In this document: piece after piece, positions 1 through 6,097 of the stretch
How the letters are laid out: the number at the start of each line of letters is the position of its first letter
Position numbering within the stretch: position 1 is the first letter of the stretch
Source of the DNA: an uncultured Clostridia bacterium
GTDB taxonomy: Bacteria; Bacillota; Clostridia; UBA1381
Direction of reading: 5' to 3'
Assembly (NCBI GenBank): GCA_905236685.1
Contig: CAJOPD010000094.1
Coordinates: 1 to 7,205 of the forward strand
Length of the DNA stretch: 7,205 nt
Translations under genes and position numbers: made by a program
Notes under the pieces: model-generated
The model's database searches: none
What the model saw: the letters and a program-made list of their open reading frames with translations, nothing else
Told to the model about the DNA's origin: nothing

Positions 1-1295
1 GAGGCGCACAGGTTACAGATGTTGCGATACTTGTCGTTGCAGCTGATGACGGAATTATGCCGCAGACAATAGAAGCGATAAATCACGCAAAAGCGGCAAA
101 TGTCACGATAGTTGTCGCAATAAATAAGATAGATAAGGAAAACGCAAATGTAGAGCGTGTAAAGCAAATGCTTGTTGAGCACGAGCTTGTGCCTGAGGAA
201 TGGGGTGGCGATACTGTTTGTGTTGAAGTTTCCGCAAAGAATAAGACAAATATTGACGGTCTTTTGGAAATGGTGCTTTTGGTTGCCGATATGAAGGAAT
301 TAAAGGCAAATCCCGATAAGGCGGCAAAGGGTACAGTAATAGAGTCGCGTGTTGATAAGGGTATGGGACCCGTTGCGACAGTTCTTGTTCAGGAGGGAAC
401 ATTAAATGTCGGAGATATAGTAATAGCGGGAACAGCGGTAGGTCGTGTCCGTGCTATGACAAATGACAAGGGCAGAAGAATAAAAACGGCGCCTCCCTCA
501 ACGCCTGTTGAAATTCAGGGACTTTCCGAAGCGCCAATGGGCGGCGAGCGCATTTTTGCCGTAAAGGACGAAAAGCTTGCCCGCGATGTTGCCGAGTCAA
601 GAAGGCAGGAGCAGAAGGAAAATAAATTCAGCCAGACGGTTAAGGTCTCGCTTGACAATCTGTTTGACCAGATTGACGAAGGAAATATGAAGGAGCTCAA
701 CATCATTATAAAAGCCGATGTTCAGGGCTCTGTTGAAGCTGTCCGCCAGTCGCTTGAAAAGCTTTCAAATGACGAGGTACGAGTTCGTGCAATTCACGGC
801 GGAGTGGGTGCGATAAATGAGTCTGATGTAATGCTTGCAAATGCGTCCAACGCTATCATAGTAGGCTTTAATGTGCGTCCCGATTCGGGAGCGTTGGCGG
901 CAGCGGCATCTCAGGAGGTTGATATCCGCCTTTACAGCATAATTTATCAGGCGATTGAGGAAATTGAGGCGGCTATGAAGGGTATGCTTGACCCCAAATT
1001 TAAGGAAAGCATTATAGGTCACGCCGAAATCCGCCAGACCTTTAAGGTTTCGGGTGTCGGAACAATTGCAGGCGCGTATGTGACGGGCGGAAAGATAACG
1101 AGAAATGCAGAAATCCGCCTTGTCCGTGACGGAATTGTGGTTTACCAGGGCAAAATCGGCAGCTTAAAGCGGTTTAAGGACGATGCAAAAGAGGTTTCGG
1201 AAGGTTTTGAATGCGGTCTCAGCATAGAAAACTATAACGACATTAAAGAAGGCGATACGGTAGAGTGTTTTGTTATGGAGGAAATCGAGAGATAG
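1..1295 (+). CDS. infB: Translation initiation factor IF-2, 3' part (5' end outside window)
   Basis: IF2 is the GTPase that brings initiator fMet-tRNA to the 30S subunit and promotes 50S joining; it acts in the cytoplasm. The reading frame is open from the first base: codons from position 3 read GAQVTDVAILVVAADDG, the IF2 G-domain just after the DTPGHEAF (G3) region, which lies upstream of the window. The G4 motif NKID is at nt 123-134 and the G5 motif SAK at nt 231-239. Domain II follows, with the stretch ESRVDKGMGPVATVLVQEG, then domain III (IIKADVQGSVEA and GGVGAINESDV) and the fMet-tRNA-binding C2 domain (FKVSGVGTIAGAYVTGG) up to the TAG stop. About 430 residues are present, so roughly the N-terminal half or less is missing. 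The first ATG in frame (57) is internal, not the start. rbfA follows after 18 nt. No frameshift or lost motif was seen. Confidence 0.98.
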   Translation, partial: GAQVTDVAILVVAADDGIMPQTIEAINHAKAANVTIVVAINKIDKENANVERVKQMLVEHELVPEEWGGDTVCVEVSAKNKTNIDGLLEMVLLVADMKELKANPDKAAKGTVIESRVDKGMGPVATVLVQEGTLNVGDIVIAGTAVGRVRAMTNDKGRRIKTAPPSTPVEIQGLSEAPMGGERIFAVKDEKLARDVAESRRQEQKENKFSQTVKVSLDNLFDQIDEGNMKELNIIIKADVQGSVEAVRQSLEKLSNDEVRVRAIHGGVGAINESDVMLANASNAIIVGFNVRPDSGALAAAASQEVDIRLYSIIYQAIEEIEAAMKGMLDPKFKESIIGHAEIRQTFKVSGVGTIAGAYVTGGKITRNAEIRLVRDGIVVYQGKIGSLKRFKDDAKEVSEGFECGLSIENYNDIKEGDTVECFVMEEIER

Positions 1296-1313
1296 CAGAA
1301 AGGCAGAATTTCT

Positions 1314-1673
1314 ATGGCAAAAAACAGGATAAACAAGGTGAATGAAGAGGTGCGGCGCGAGCTTGCGGCTGTTATAAGGGAGCTCAAAGACGAGAGAATA
1401 CCGCTTATGACAAGCGTTGTCGCGGTGAATGTAACAAATGATTTCAGTTATGCCAAATGCTATATCAGTGTTATGGGTGATGAACAGACGAAGAAAAGGG
1501 CAATAGAGGGACTGAAATCCGCATCGGGCTATATACGGCGCGAGATGGGCAGGCGCATTGATTTGCGCATAACACCCGAGTTTTTGTTCGAGCTGGACAA
1601 CTCTATTGAATACGGCGCGCACATAAACGAGGTCCTTAAAGATATAATGAAGGGGCAAAATGATGATGAATGA
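1314..1673 (+). CDS. rbfA: 30S ribosome-binding factor A
   Basis: RbfA is a small KH-fold protein that binds the immature 30S subunit near the 5' end of 16S rRNA and helps late maturation and cold adaptation. The 119-residue length is typical. Family marks are the N-terminal RINKVNEEVRRELAAVIRELKDERI, the central VNVTNDFSYAKCYISVMGD strand-helix region, and the C-terminal RREMGRRIDLRITPEFLFELDNSIEYG block just before the family's usual end. The ATG at 1314 is preceded by a modest GAAAGG (1298-1303), 10 nt away. It lies 18 nt after infB and its last codons overlap the start of nrnA, so it is almost surely in one transcript with both. infB-rbfA adjacency is widely conserved in bacteria. Confidence 0.97.
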   Translation: MAKNRINKVNEEVRRELAAVIRELKDERIPLMTSVVAVNVTNDFSYAKCYISVMGDEQTKKRAIEGLKSASGYIRREMGRRIDLRITPEFLFELDNSIEYGAHINEVLKDIMKGQNDDE

Positions 1674-2619
1674 TGTCATAGAGCTTATATTAAAGTCGCA
1701 GAAAATCAATATAATTGCTCACGAGGACGAGGACGCGGATTCGGTCGGCAGCTGTTTTGCTATGAAGCTGGCGCTTAAATCCCTTGGGAAAGAGGCGGAG
1801 TGCTGTTTTTCCTCACCGACAGAAAAGAGGATTGCTTTTTTGGGCAGTGATTATACCGTTTTTGATGAGAACACCGATTATACGGCGGATTTGTGTATCT
1901 GCCTTGACTGCGGCGATATAAAAAGGACAGGCAGCCGTATAAAAGTGCTTGAAAGCGCTAAAAATACTCTTTCAATCGACCATCACGAAACAAACACAAA
2001 CTTTGCCGAGGTTAATTTAGTCGAGGCAAAGGCGGCGGCAACGGCGGAAATTTTGTATACGCTGTTCTGCGAAATGGGGATAGGCATAGATAAGGAAATT
2101 GCAGCAAATCTCTATGCCGCAATAAGCGCCGATACGGGCAGCTTTAAATACAGCAATGTAACGCCCAAAACTATGCAGATTGCGGGCGAGCTTATTCTGA
2201 CAGGGATAGACCACGCGCAGATTTCAAGATTTTTGCACGATATGGACGATGTTGAGGTTATTAAGTGCAAGGCTGAGCTTATGCAGAGGATAGAAAGTTA
2301 TTTTGACGGAAGATTTACCTTGGTTACGGCAAATGATGAGCTTTTTGAAAAATACGGCATAACCGAACGGGATTCGGGCGATATTGTCAATATCCCAAGG
2401 GCTGTAAGAGGCTGTGAAATAGCCGTATCCATACGGGAGGCGGCTGAAAAAATAAAGGTCAGTTTCCGTTCAAACGGCGAAAAGTCTGTTTCGCAGCTTG
2501 CTATGCGTTTTGGCGGCGGCGGTCACGCAAAGGCGTCGGGCGCAAAAATCACGGGGAAAACGGCAGATGCGGTAAAAGAGGAAATTATTAAAGCCGTGGG
2601 AGAATTGTTAAATGATTGA
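1660..2619 (+). CDS. nrnA: DHH/DHHA1 phosphoesterase, nanoRNase/pAp phosphatase NrnA type
   Basis: NrnA-type enzymes are cytoplasmic Mn2+-dependent phosphodiesterases that degrade 2-5 nt RNA to mononucleotides and can also remove the 3' phosphate of pAp. Metal-binding motifs are all visible: HEDEDADSVGS (H21, D25, D27), CLDCGD (D83), the DHH signature (D107-H108-H109) and DTGSFKYSN (D158). The C-terminal DHHA1 domain has the substrate-binding GGGGHAKASG at 285-294. Full length 319 aa is normal for the family. Three in-frame ATGs stand in tandem (1660, 1663, 1666) inside the end of rbfA; AGGGG at 1651-1655 is better spaced for 1663 or 1666, so the true start may be one or two codons later. It overlaps trmR by 8 nt. 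Function is inferred from the family; some DHH/DHHA1 members prefer cyclic dinucleotide products such as pApA. Confidence 0.93.
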   Translation: MMMNDVIELILKSQKINIIAHEDEDADSVGSCFAMKLALKSLGKEAECCFSSPTEKRIAFLGSDYTVFDENTDYTADLCICLDCGDIKRTGSRIKVLESAKNTLSIDHHETNTNFAEVNLVEAKAAATAEILYTLFCEMGIGIDKEIAANLYAAISADTGSFKYSNVTPKTMQIAGELILTGIDHAQISRFLHDMDDVEVIKCKAELMQRIESYFDGRFTLVTANDELFEKYGITERDSGDIVNIPRAVRGCEIAVSIREAAEKIKVSFRSNGEKSVSQLAMRFGGGGHAKASGAKITGKTADAVKEEIIKAVGELLND

Positions 2620-3271
2620 ATATGACAAAGACGCCATTGTTTATCCGTACATAACATCATTTATACGGGGAGAAATCCCGAAAAGGCAGGGTATATTGGG
2701 CGAACTTTCAGAGTATGCCGAAGAAAACAGTATCCCGATAGTACAGCCCGAAACGGCAAAGCTTTTGGAGGTGCTTGCGGCAGTAAAAAGACCCAAAAGG
2801 ATTTTGGAGGTCGGCTGTGCGATAGGGTTTTCGGCAATACTGATGGCGCAGTATCTTGCAGACGGGGGAGGTATAACGACGCTCGAATGGGACGCCGATA
2901 TGGCGGAGCTTGCAAGGGAAAATATCAAAAAAGCAGGGCTTTCGGACAAAATAACGGTGATACAGAATGATGCAAAGGCGGTTCTTCCCACCCTTACGGG
3001 AGAATACGATATAATTTTTTTGGACGGACCTAAGGCTCATTATATCTATATGCTCAATGACTGTATCAGGCTTTTGAAAAAGAGCGGAATACTTGTTTCG
3101 GACAATGTTCTGTATAAGGGAATGACGGCGGACGATGAGCATATTATAAGACGGAAAATAACTATTGTTAAGCGCTTGCGTCGGTTTATATCGGCACAGA
3201 TGCAGCGCGACGAACTGGAAACGGTAATTTTGCCGCTTGGCGACGGAGTGACCGTTTCGGTAAAAAAATAA
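2612..3271 (+). CDS. trmR: SAM-dependent O-methyltransferase, probable tRNA 5-hydroxyuridine methyltransferase (TrmR/YrrM type)
   Basis: This 219-residue class I methyltransferase belongs to the Methyltransf_3 group (COMT-like, cation-dependent). Motif I is LEVGCAIGFSA (residues 65-75), an acidic ribose-binding residue follows in TTLEWD near residue 92, and the probable metal ligands are D138 (FLDGPK) and D164-N165 (SDNVLYKG). In Bacillus subtilis the homologue TrmR methylates 5-hydroxyuridine at tRNA wobble position 34 to 5-methoxyuridine. Here it stands directly before a U32 protein of the TrhP type, the same pairing as yrrM-yrrN/yrrO, which supports tRNA as the substrate over a small-molecule catechol-like substrate. 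The ATG lies 8 nt inside nrnA, with GGGAG at 2598-2602 as ribosome binding site, so translation is probably coupled. Family assignment is firm; the exact substrate is inferred from context. Confidence 0.88.
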   Translation: MIEYDKDAIVYPYITSFIRGEIPKRQGILGELSEYAEENSIPIVQPETAKLLEVLAAVKRPKRILEVGCAIGFSAILMAQYLADGGGITTLEWDADMAELARENIKKAGLSDKITVIQNDAKAVLPTLTGEYDIIFLDGPKAHYIYMLNDCIRLLKKSGILVSDNVLYKGMTADDEHIIRRKITIVKRLRRFISAQMQRDELETVILPLGDGVTVSVKK

Positions 3272-3287
3272 GATTACGGAAAGTGAA

Positions 3288-4526
3288 ATGTATATGAAAA
3301 AACCTGAGCTTTTAGCCCCGGGCGGCAGTCTTGAAAAGCTGAAAACGGCGATACTCTACGGCGCAGACGCGGTTTATATAGGCGGCGAGGCGTTCAGCCT
3401 TCGGGTAGCTGCCGAAAACTTTTCGGTTGAGGATATGAAAAGGGGCTTGGAGTTTGCACATAAAAGAGGTAAAAAGGTTTACCTTACAGCGAACATAATC
3501 CCGCATAACAGCGATATTGAAGATTTTGAGAAATATATATCGGAAATCGCGCCTCTCGGTTTTGACGCGGTACTGATTTCCGACCCCGGAATGTTCCAAA
3601 TTACGCAGGAGCTTGCACCAAATCTGCCCATACATATAAGCACGCAGGCGAATAATGTGAATTATAAGAGCGCTTGTTTTTGGCATAAGCAGGGCGCAAA
3701 AAGAGTTGTTCTCGCAAGAGAGATGAGTATGGCGGAGATTAAGGAAATACGGAAAAAAACACCGCAAAGTCTTGAACTTGAAGCCTTTGTGCACGGCGCT
3801 ATGTGTATGTCCTATTCGGGAAGATGTTTGCTTTCGAATTATATGACGGCGCGCGATGCAAATCAGGGCGCCTGCGCGCACCCTTGCAGATGGAACTATT
3901 TTTTGGTTGAGGAAACAAGACCCGGCGAATATATGCCCGTTGTTGAAAACGAGCGCGGAAGCTTTATCTTCAATTCCAAGGATTTGTGTATGATAGAGCA
4001 TATCCCCGAGCTTATCGGGAGCGGGATAACAAGTTTCAAGCTGGAAGGCAGAGTAAAGACGGCATACTATGTCGCGACGGTCGTAAAGGCGTACCGTGAC
4101 GAGATAGACAGATTTTTGGAAAATCCCGAAAAATACAGCTTTAATAGGGACAGCCTCGATGAACTTTTAAAGGTCAGCCACAGACCCTATTCTACGGGCT
4201 TTTATTTCGGAAAACCTGATGAAAATTCGCAGGTTTATACGACAAGCTCGTACATAAGGGAGTATGATTTAATCGGAATTGTGACCGATTTTGACGAAAA
4301 GACGGGTATAGCCACCATCACGCAGCGCAACCGGTTTTTTAAGGGCGATGAAATTGAGGTACTAAGACCCGATAAACCGTATTTTTCGCAAAAGATAGAA
4401 TTTATGCAGGACGGGGACGGAAAGGATATAGATGTTGCGCGTAATGCAGAAATGACGGTAAAAATAAAGCTTGATGAAATTGCAGGTAAAGGCTCAATGT
4501 TAAGAAAACGGAGAGAAGAAAAATGA
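3288..4526 (+). CDS. trhP: Peptidase U32 family protein, probable tRNA ho5U34 hydroxylation protein (TrhP/YrrO type)
   Basis: Despite the family name, studied U32 members act in RNA hydroxylation; TrhP makes 5-hydroxyuridine at tRNA position 34, depends on prephenate supply and needs an Fe-S cluster. The N-terminal KPELLAPGGSLEKLK and YGADAVYIGG begin the TIM-barrel-like domain. The PROSITE-type U32 signature is complete: E-x-F-x2-G-A-M-C-x4-G-x-C-x-L-S, with C173 and C180. C196 and C200 (GACAHPCRW) complete four likely cluster ligands. FKLEGRVKTAYY is also typical. The C-terminal beta domain (about 325-400) matches the U32_C type. Length 412 aa fits. Start: ATG 3288 has GGA (3278-3280) 7 nt upstream; ATG 3294 is an alternative that gives the more usual MKKPELL beginning. 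The gene lies 16 nt after trmR, and only one U32 copy is seen here, while Bacillus has two side by side. Confidence 0.9.
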   Translation: MYMKKPELLAPGGSLEKLKTAILYGADAVYIGGEAFSLRVAAENFSVEDMKRGLEFAHKRGKKVYLTANIIPHNSDIEDFEKYISEIAPLGFDAVLISDPGMFQITQELAPNLPIHISTQANNVNYKSACFWHKQGAKRVVLAREMSMAEIKEIRKKTPQSLELEAFVHGAMCMSYSGRCLLSNYMTARDANQGACAHPCRWNYFLVEETRPGEYMPVVENERGSFIFNSKDLCMIEHIPELIGSGITSFKLEGRVKTAYYVATVVKAYRDEIDRFLENPEKYSFNRDSLDELLKVSHRPYSTGFYFGKPDENSQVYTTSSYIREYDLIGIVTDFDEKTGIATITQRNRFFKGDEIEVLRPDKPYFSQKIEFMQDGDGKDIDVARNAEMTVKIKLDEIAGKGSMLRKRREEK

Positions 4527-4804
4527 AAAGTATAAATGCAATCGGTGAGAGCATTATGCGTGTGAGAAAGAAAAACAGGCTCACCCAGGCACAGTTCGGG
4601 GAGCTTATCGGAAAATCGCAAAGTGCGGTATACAGTTATGAAAACGGGAGCGTAATACCGAGCTTTGATACGCTTGTGCTTATCTCACAGCTGTTCGGAG
4701 TGCCTGTGGGACAGCTTATGGGGCTGGAATGGACTGCGCTTTCGGGTAAAACACTCAGAGAGCTTTACGATATGTATATATGCGAGGCGGAAGAAGATGA
4801 ATAA
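4523..4804 (+). CDS. XRE-family helix-turn-helix DNA-binding protein
   Basis: A 93-residue protein with one Cro/C1-type HTH domain over residues 8-67. The core LTQAQFGELIGKSQSAVYSYE (20-40, where Q22-x-x-F-G-x-L-I-G is helix 2 and S32-Q-S-A-V-Y-x-Y-E is the recognition region) and the following NGSVIPSFDTLVLISQLFGV are classic HTH_3 marks. A 25-residue acidic tail (ends EAEEDE) has no recognisable domain. The ATG overlaps the trhP stop as ATGA, with GGAGAG at 4510-4515 7 nt upstream, so it is translated with the translation-gene operon. The next gene starts inside its last codons. It is probably a transcription regulator, but no operator or target can be assigned from the sequence; the palindrome at the 5358-5386 promoter is one place to test. 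It lacks the toxin or peptidase partner usual for toxin-antitoxin or ICE regulators. Confidence 0.93.
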   Translation: MKSINAIGESIMRVRKKNRLTQAQFGELIGKSQSAVYSYENGSVIPSFDTLVLISQLFGVPVGQLMGLEWTALSGKTLRELYDMYICEAEEDE

Positions 4805-5081
4805 AAAGAACGGAAAGCTGCCTGTTTTGTTGGGCGTTGCGGTATGGGAGGCATATCGGTTTTATAAGGGAAGAGGCATATTCAACAAAATAAGGTATAA
4901 AAAGCAGCACGAGGCTGTTTCAAACTATATGGAAACTCATTATCCCGCAGCCTTTTATTCAGACATAATAGAGGCGGATAACGGCTGGTCGTGTATTATA
5001 AACGATAAAGGGCGCAGAATTTTGCTTTATATCACAAAAGCGGATAACGGAACCTTTATTTTTTGGGAAAAGGAAGAGTGA
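4797..5081 (+). CDS. Conserved-looking hypothetical protein, 94 aa
   Basis: I do not recognise this family. The start is placed at ATG 4797, which overlaps the last codons of the HTH gene by 8 nt and has GGCGGAAGAAG just before it; longer in-frame readings upstream run through the HTH gene in another frame and look like shadow translation. The protein opens with a short hydrophobic stretch (LPVLLGVAVWEAYRFYKG, residues 8-25) that is too charged at its end to be a sure membrane helix, then a basic segment (NKIRYKKQHEA) and an apparent alpha-beta region. The sequence ADNG occurs twice (60-63 and 82-85), each followed by an aromatic and Ile-rich strand, so the C-terminal half may be two related hairpins. 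Gene overlap and shared strand suggest it is made together with the HTH protein. No catalytic motif is seen. Confidence 0.75.
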   Translation: MNKKNGKLPVLLGVAVWEAYRFYKGRGIFNKIRYKKQHEAVSNYMETHYPAAFYSDIIEADNGWSCIINDKGRRILLYITKADNGTFIFWEKEE

Positions 5082-5129
5082 TATATGCACAAAATTCTTT
5101 TTTCGGCGTACTGTAATAGTATAAAGCTG

Positions 5130-5137
5130 AAAGGAGG
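5130..5137 (+). promoter_or_regulatory. Strong Shine-Dalgarno of the small Cys-rich gene
   Basis: AAAGGAGG is close to a perfect complement of the 16S rRNA 3' end and lies 9 nt before ATG 5147. It is the strongest ribosome binding site in the window and is the main reason to accept the very short downstream reading frame as a real, well translated gene. Confidence 0.85.
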
Positions 5138-5146
5138 ATTTTTAGT

Positions 5147-5305
5147 ATGGGTTTATTAGGCGGAAACAACTGCGGAAATAATGACGGCGGTTGGATTTGG
5201 ATATTGATTATCATAGTATTTGTTTTGTGTTTGACGGACGGAAGTCTGTTGGGTGGAAGCAATAACTGCTGTGATAATTGCTGTGACAACAACTGCTGTT
5301 GCTAA
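5147..5305 (+). CDS. Small membrane protein with Gly/Asn-rich head and Cys-rich tail, 52 aa
   Basis: This gene is too short for usual length cut-offs. It reads MGLLGGNNCGNNDGG, then one hydrophobic segment WIWILIIIVFVLCL (16-29), then a linker and a tail in which seven of the last twelve residues are Cys (C41, C42, C45, C46, C50, C51, C52). Nine of 52 residues are Cys. The codons for the tail form a 12-nt near-tandem repeat (5267-5278 and 5279-5290). AAAGGAGG lies upstream and a strong terminator starts 14 nt after the stop, so the reading frame is framed exactly like a gene. Similar short Gly-Asn-rich, single-helix, Cys-tailed proteins are common in spore-forming Firmicutes (compare YjcZ-like proteins), where some are tied to the spore or cell envelope; this is a resemblance of style, not proven homology. 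The Cys cluster could bind metal or crosslink. Confidence 0.8.
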   Translation: MGLLGGNNCGNNDGGWIWILIIIVFVLCLTDGSLLGGSNNCCDNCCDNNCCC

Positions 5306-5318
5306 AATCACTCAGCAC

Positions 5319-5347
5319 GGGGCGTGGATAATCACGCCTCTTTTTTT
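5319..5347 (+). terminator. Rho-independent terminator after the Cys-rich gene
   Basis: GGGGCGTG (5319-5326) pairs with CACGCCTC (5333-5340) through 8 bp including one G-U, around the 6-nt loop GATAAT, and is followed by seven T (5341-5347). It marks the end of the transcript that carries the HTH, 94-aa and Cys-rich genes, and likely of the whole operon from infB, since I see no other terminator upstream in the window. Confidence 0.93.
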
Positions 5348-5357
5348 GCTTAAAATG

Positions 5358-5386
5358 TTGTATTTTTAAGGACGCTGTGATATAAT
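5358..5386 (+). promoter_or_regulatory. Sigma-A type promoter for the PAP2-permease unit
   Basis: The -10 box TATAAT (5381-5386) is perfect and extended (TGA just before it). A -35 box TTGTAT (5358-5363) with three of six consensus bases sits at the ideal 17-nt spacing. Transcription would start near 5393, giving a leader of about 30 nt before ATG 5422. It comes directly after a terminator, as expected for a new unit. An imperfect inverted repeat (5349-5370) covers the -35 box and could be an operator. Confidence 0.85.
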
Positions 5387-5421
5387 AGCCCCACTGACAT
5401 TTTTATTTGAGGGCAAGACAT

Positions 5422-6093
5422 ATGGTTAAAGAATTATTTAAAAAAATACCAAAGAGAATAAAACTGTTACTATTTTGGCCTGTTTTTGGCGCTGTTTTTT
5501 GGTCTATGGAATTAGTGGGCACAGATAAATATCACATTGTGCACTGTTTTTTTGATGACAAAATCCCGTTTTGCGAATACTTTGCAATACCCTATTATTT
5601 TTGGTTTATTTTCCTGATAGGAATGATTGTTTACGGCTTTTTCTGGGACGAAGAAGCACTCAAAAACTATATGAAATTTACGATAATAACATATTCGGTG
5701 ACGCTTGCGGTTTATGCGGTATATCCTACTGTGCAGAACTTGCGCCCCGAAACATTTCAGAACAATAATGTATTTACACAAATTGTAAAATTCGCATATA
5801 AAGTGGATACAAATACAAATGTCTGTCCGTCAATTCATGTGCTCGGCTCAATGGCGGTTTATTTTGCCGCAAGAAAAAGTAAGCTTTTTTGCGGAAAAGC
5901 TTGGCGTGCGGCTTTTTTTGCGACGGCGGTCCTGATTACAGTGTCAACGCTTTTTATAAAGCAACATTCCGTTTTGGACATTGTTTTTGCCGTTATATTG
6001 GGAGTGTTTGCCTATCCCTTTGTTTATTTCGATAAGAAAAAATCTTCAAAAAAGACAGAAAAACATAGGGAATACGCATTTTCGGGAGAATAA
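5422..6093 (+). CDS. PAP2-superfamily membrane phosphatase/phosphotransferase (AUR1/IPC synthase-like branch)
   Basis: A 223-residue polytopic membrane protein with about five or six hydrophobic segments. PAP2 enzymes hydrolyse or transfer phosphate groups of lipids at the outer face of the membrane, through a His nucleophile and a second His with an Asp. Seen here: R108-P109 (motif 1), C-P-S-I-H at 135-139 with H139 (motif 2), and K-Q-H-S-V-L-D at 180-186 with H182 and D186 (motif 3). The canonical SR of motif 3 is ST (175-176), and PSGH is PSIH; both fit the PAP2_3 or inositol-phosphorylceramide-synthase-like branch better than classical PgpB or BcrC. The chosen ATG has GAGGG (5409-5413) 8 nt upstream; a TTG at 5407 in frame is less likely because it overlaps that site. 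The C-terminus is short, basic and cytoplasmic. Substrate is unknown; undecaprenyl or phosphatidate phosphates are guesses from the superfamily. Confidence 0.87.
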   Translation: MVKELFKKIPKRIKLLLFWPVFGAVFWSMELVGTDKYHIVHCFFDDKIPFCEYFAIPYYFWFIFLIGMIVYGFFWDEEALKNYMKFTIITYSVTLAVYAVYPTVQNLRPETFQNNNVFTQIVKFAYKVDTNTNVCPSIHVLGSMAVYFAARKSKLFCGKAWRAAFFATAVLITVSTLFIKQHSVLDIVFAVILGVFAYPFVYFDKKKSSKKTEKHREYAFSGE

Positions 6094-6097
6094 AATA

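Noticed and set aside
1164..1709. Long minus-strand open frame across infB and rbfA
   Set aside because: It is antisense to two clearly conserved genes, has no recognisable motif and no ribosome binding site, so it is a shadow frame.
4665..4796. Longer N-terminal version of the 94-aa protein
   Set aside because: The extra part is the HTH gene read in another frame, has an unlikely Cys/Trp/Ser-rich composition, and a good ribosome binding site stands at ATG 4797.
5094..5125. Possible promoter before the Cys-rich gene (TATAAA at 5120-5125)
   Set aside because: No acceptable -35 box lies 16-18 nt upstream, and I could not match a sporulation sigma consensus with any confidence. The gene may simply be read from the upstream operon.
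5881..5902. Perfect 8-bp inverted repeat AAGCTTTT/AAAAGCTT with 6-nt spacer
   Set aside because: It lies inside the PAP2 coding region, has no T run after it and is made of common Lys/Leu/Phe-type codons, so a terminator or operator role has no support.
5981..6097. 39-residue N-terminal extension of the permease
   Set aside because: It overlaps the end of the PAP2 gene out of frame, lacks a matching ribosome binding site, and DMT proteins start close to helix 1, as they do from ATG 6098.
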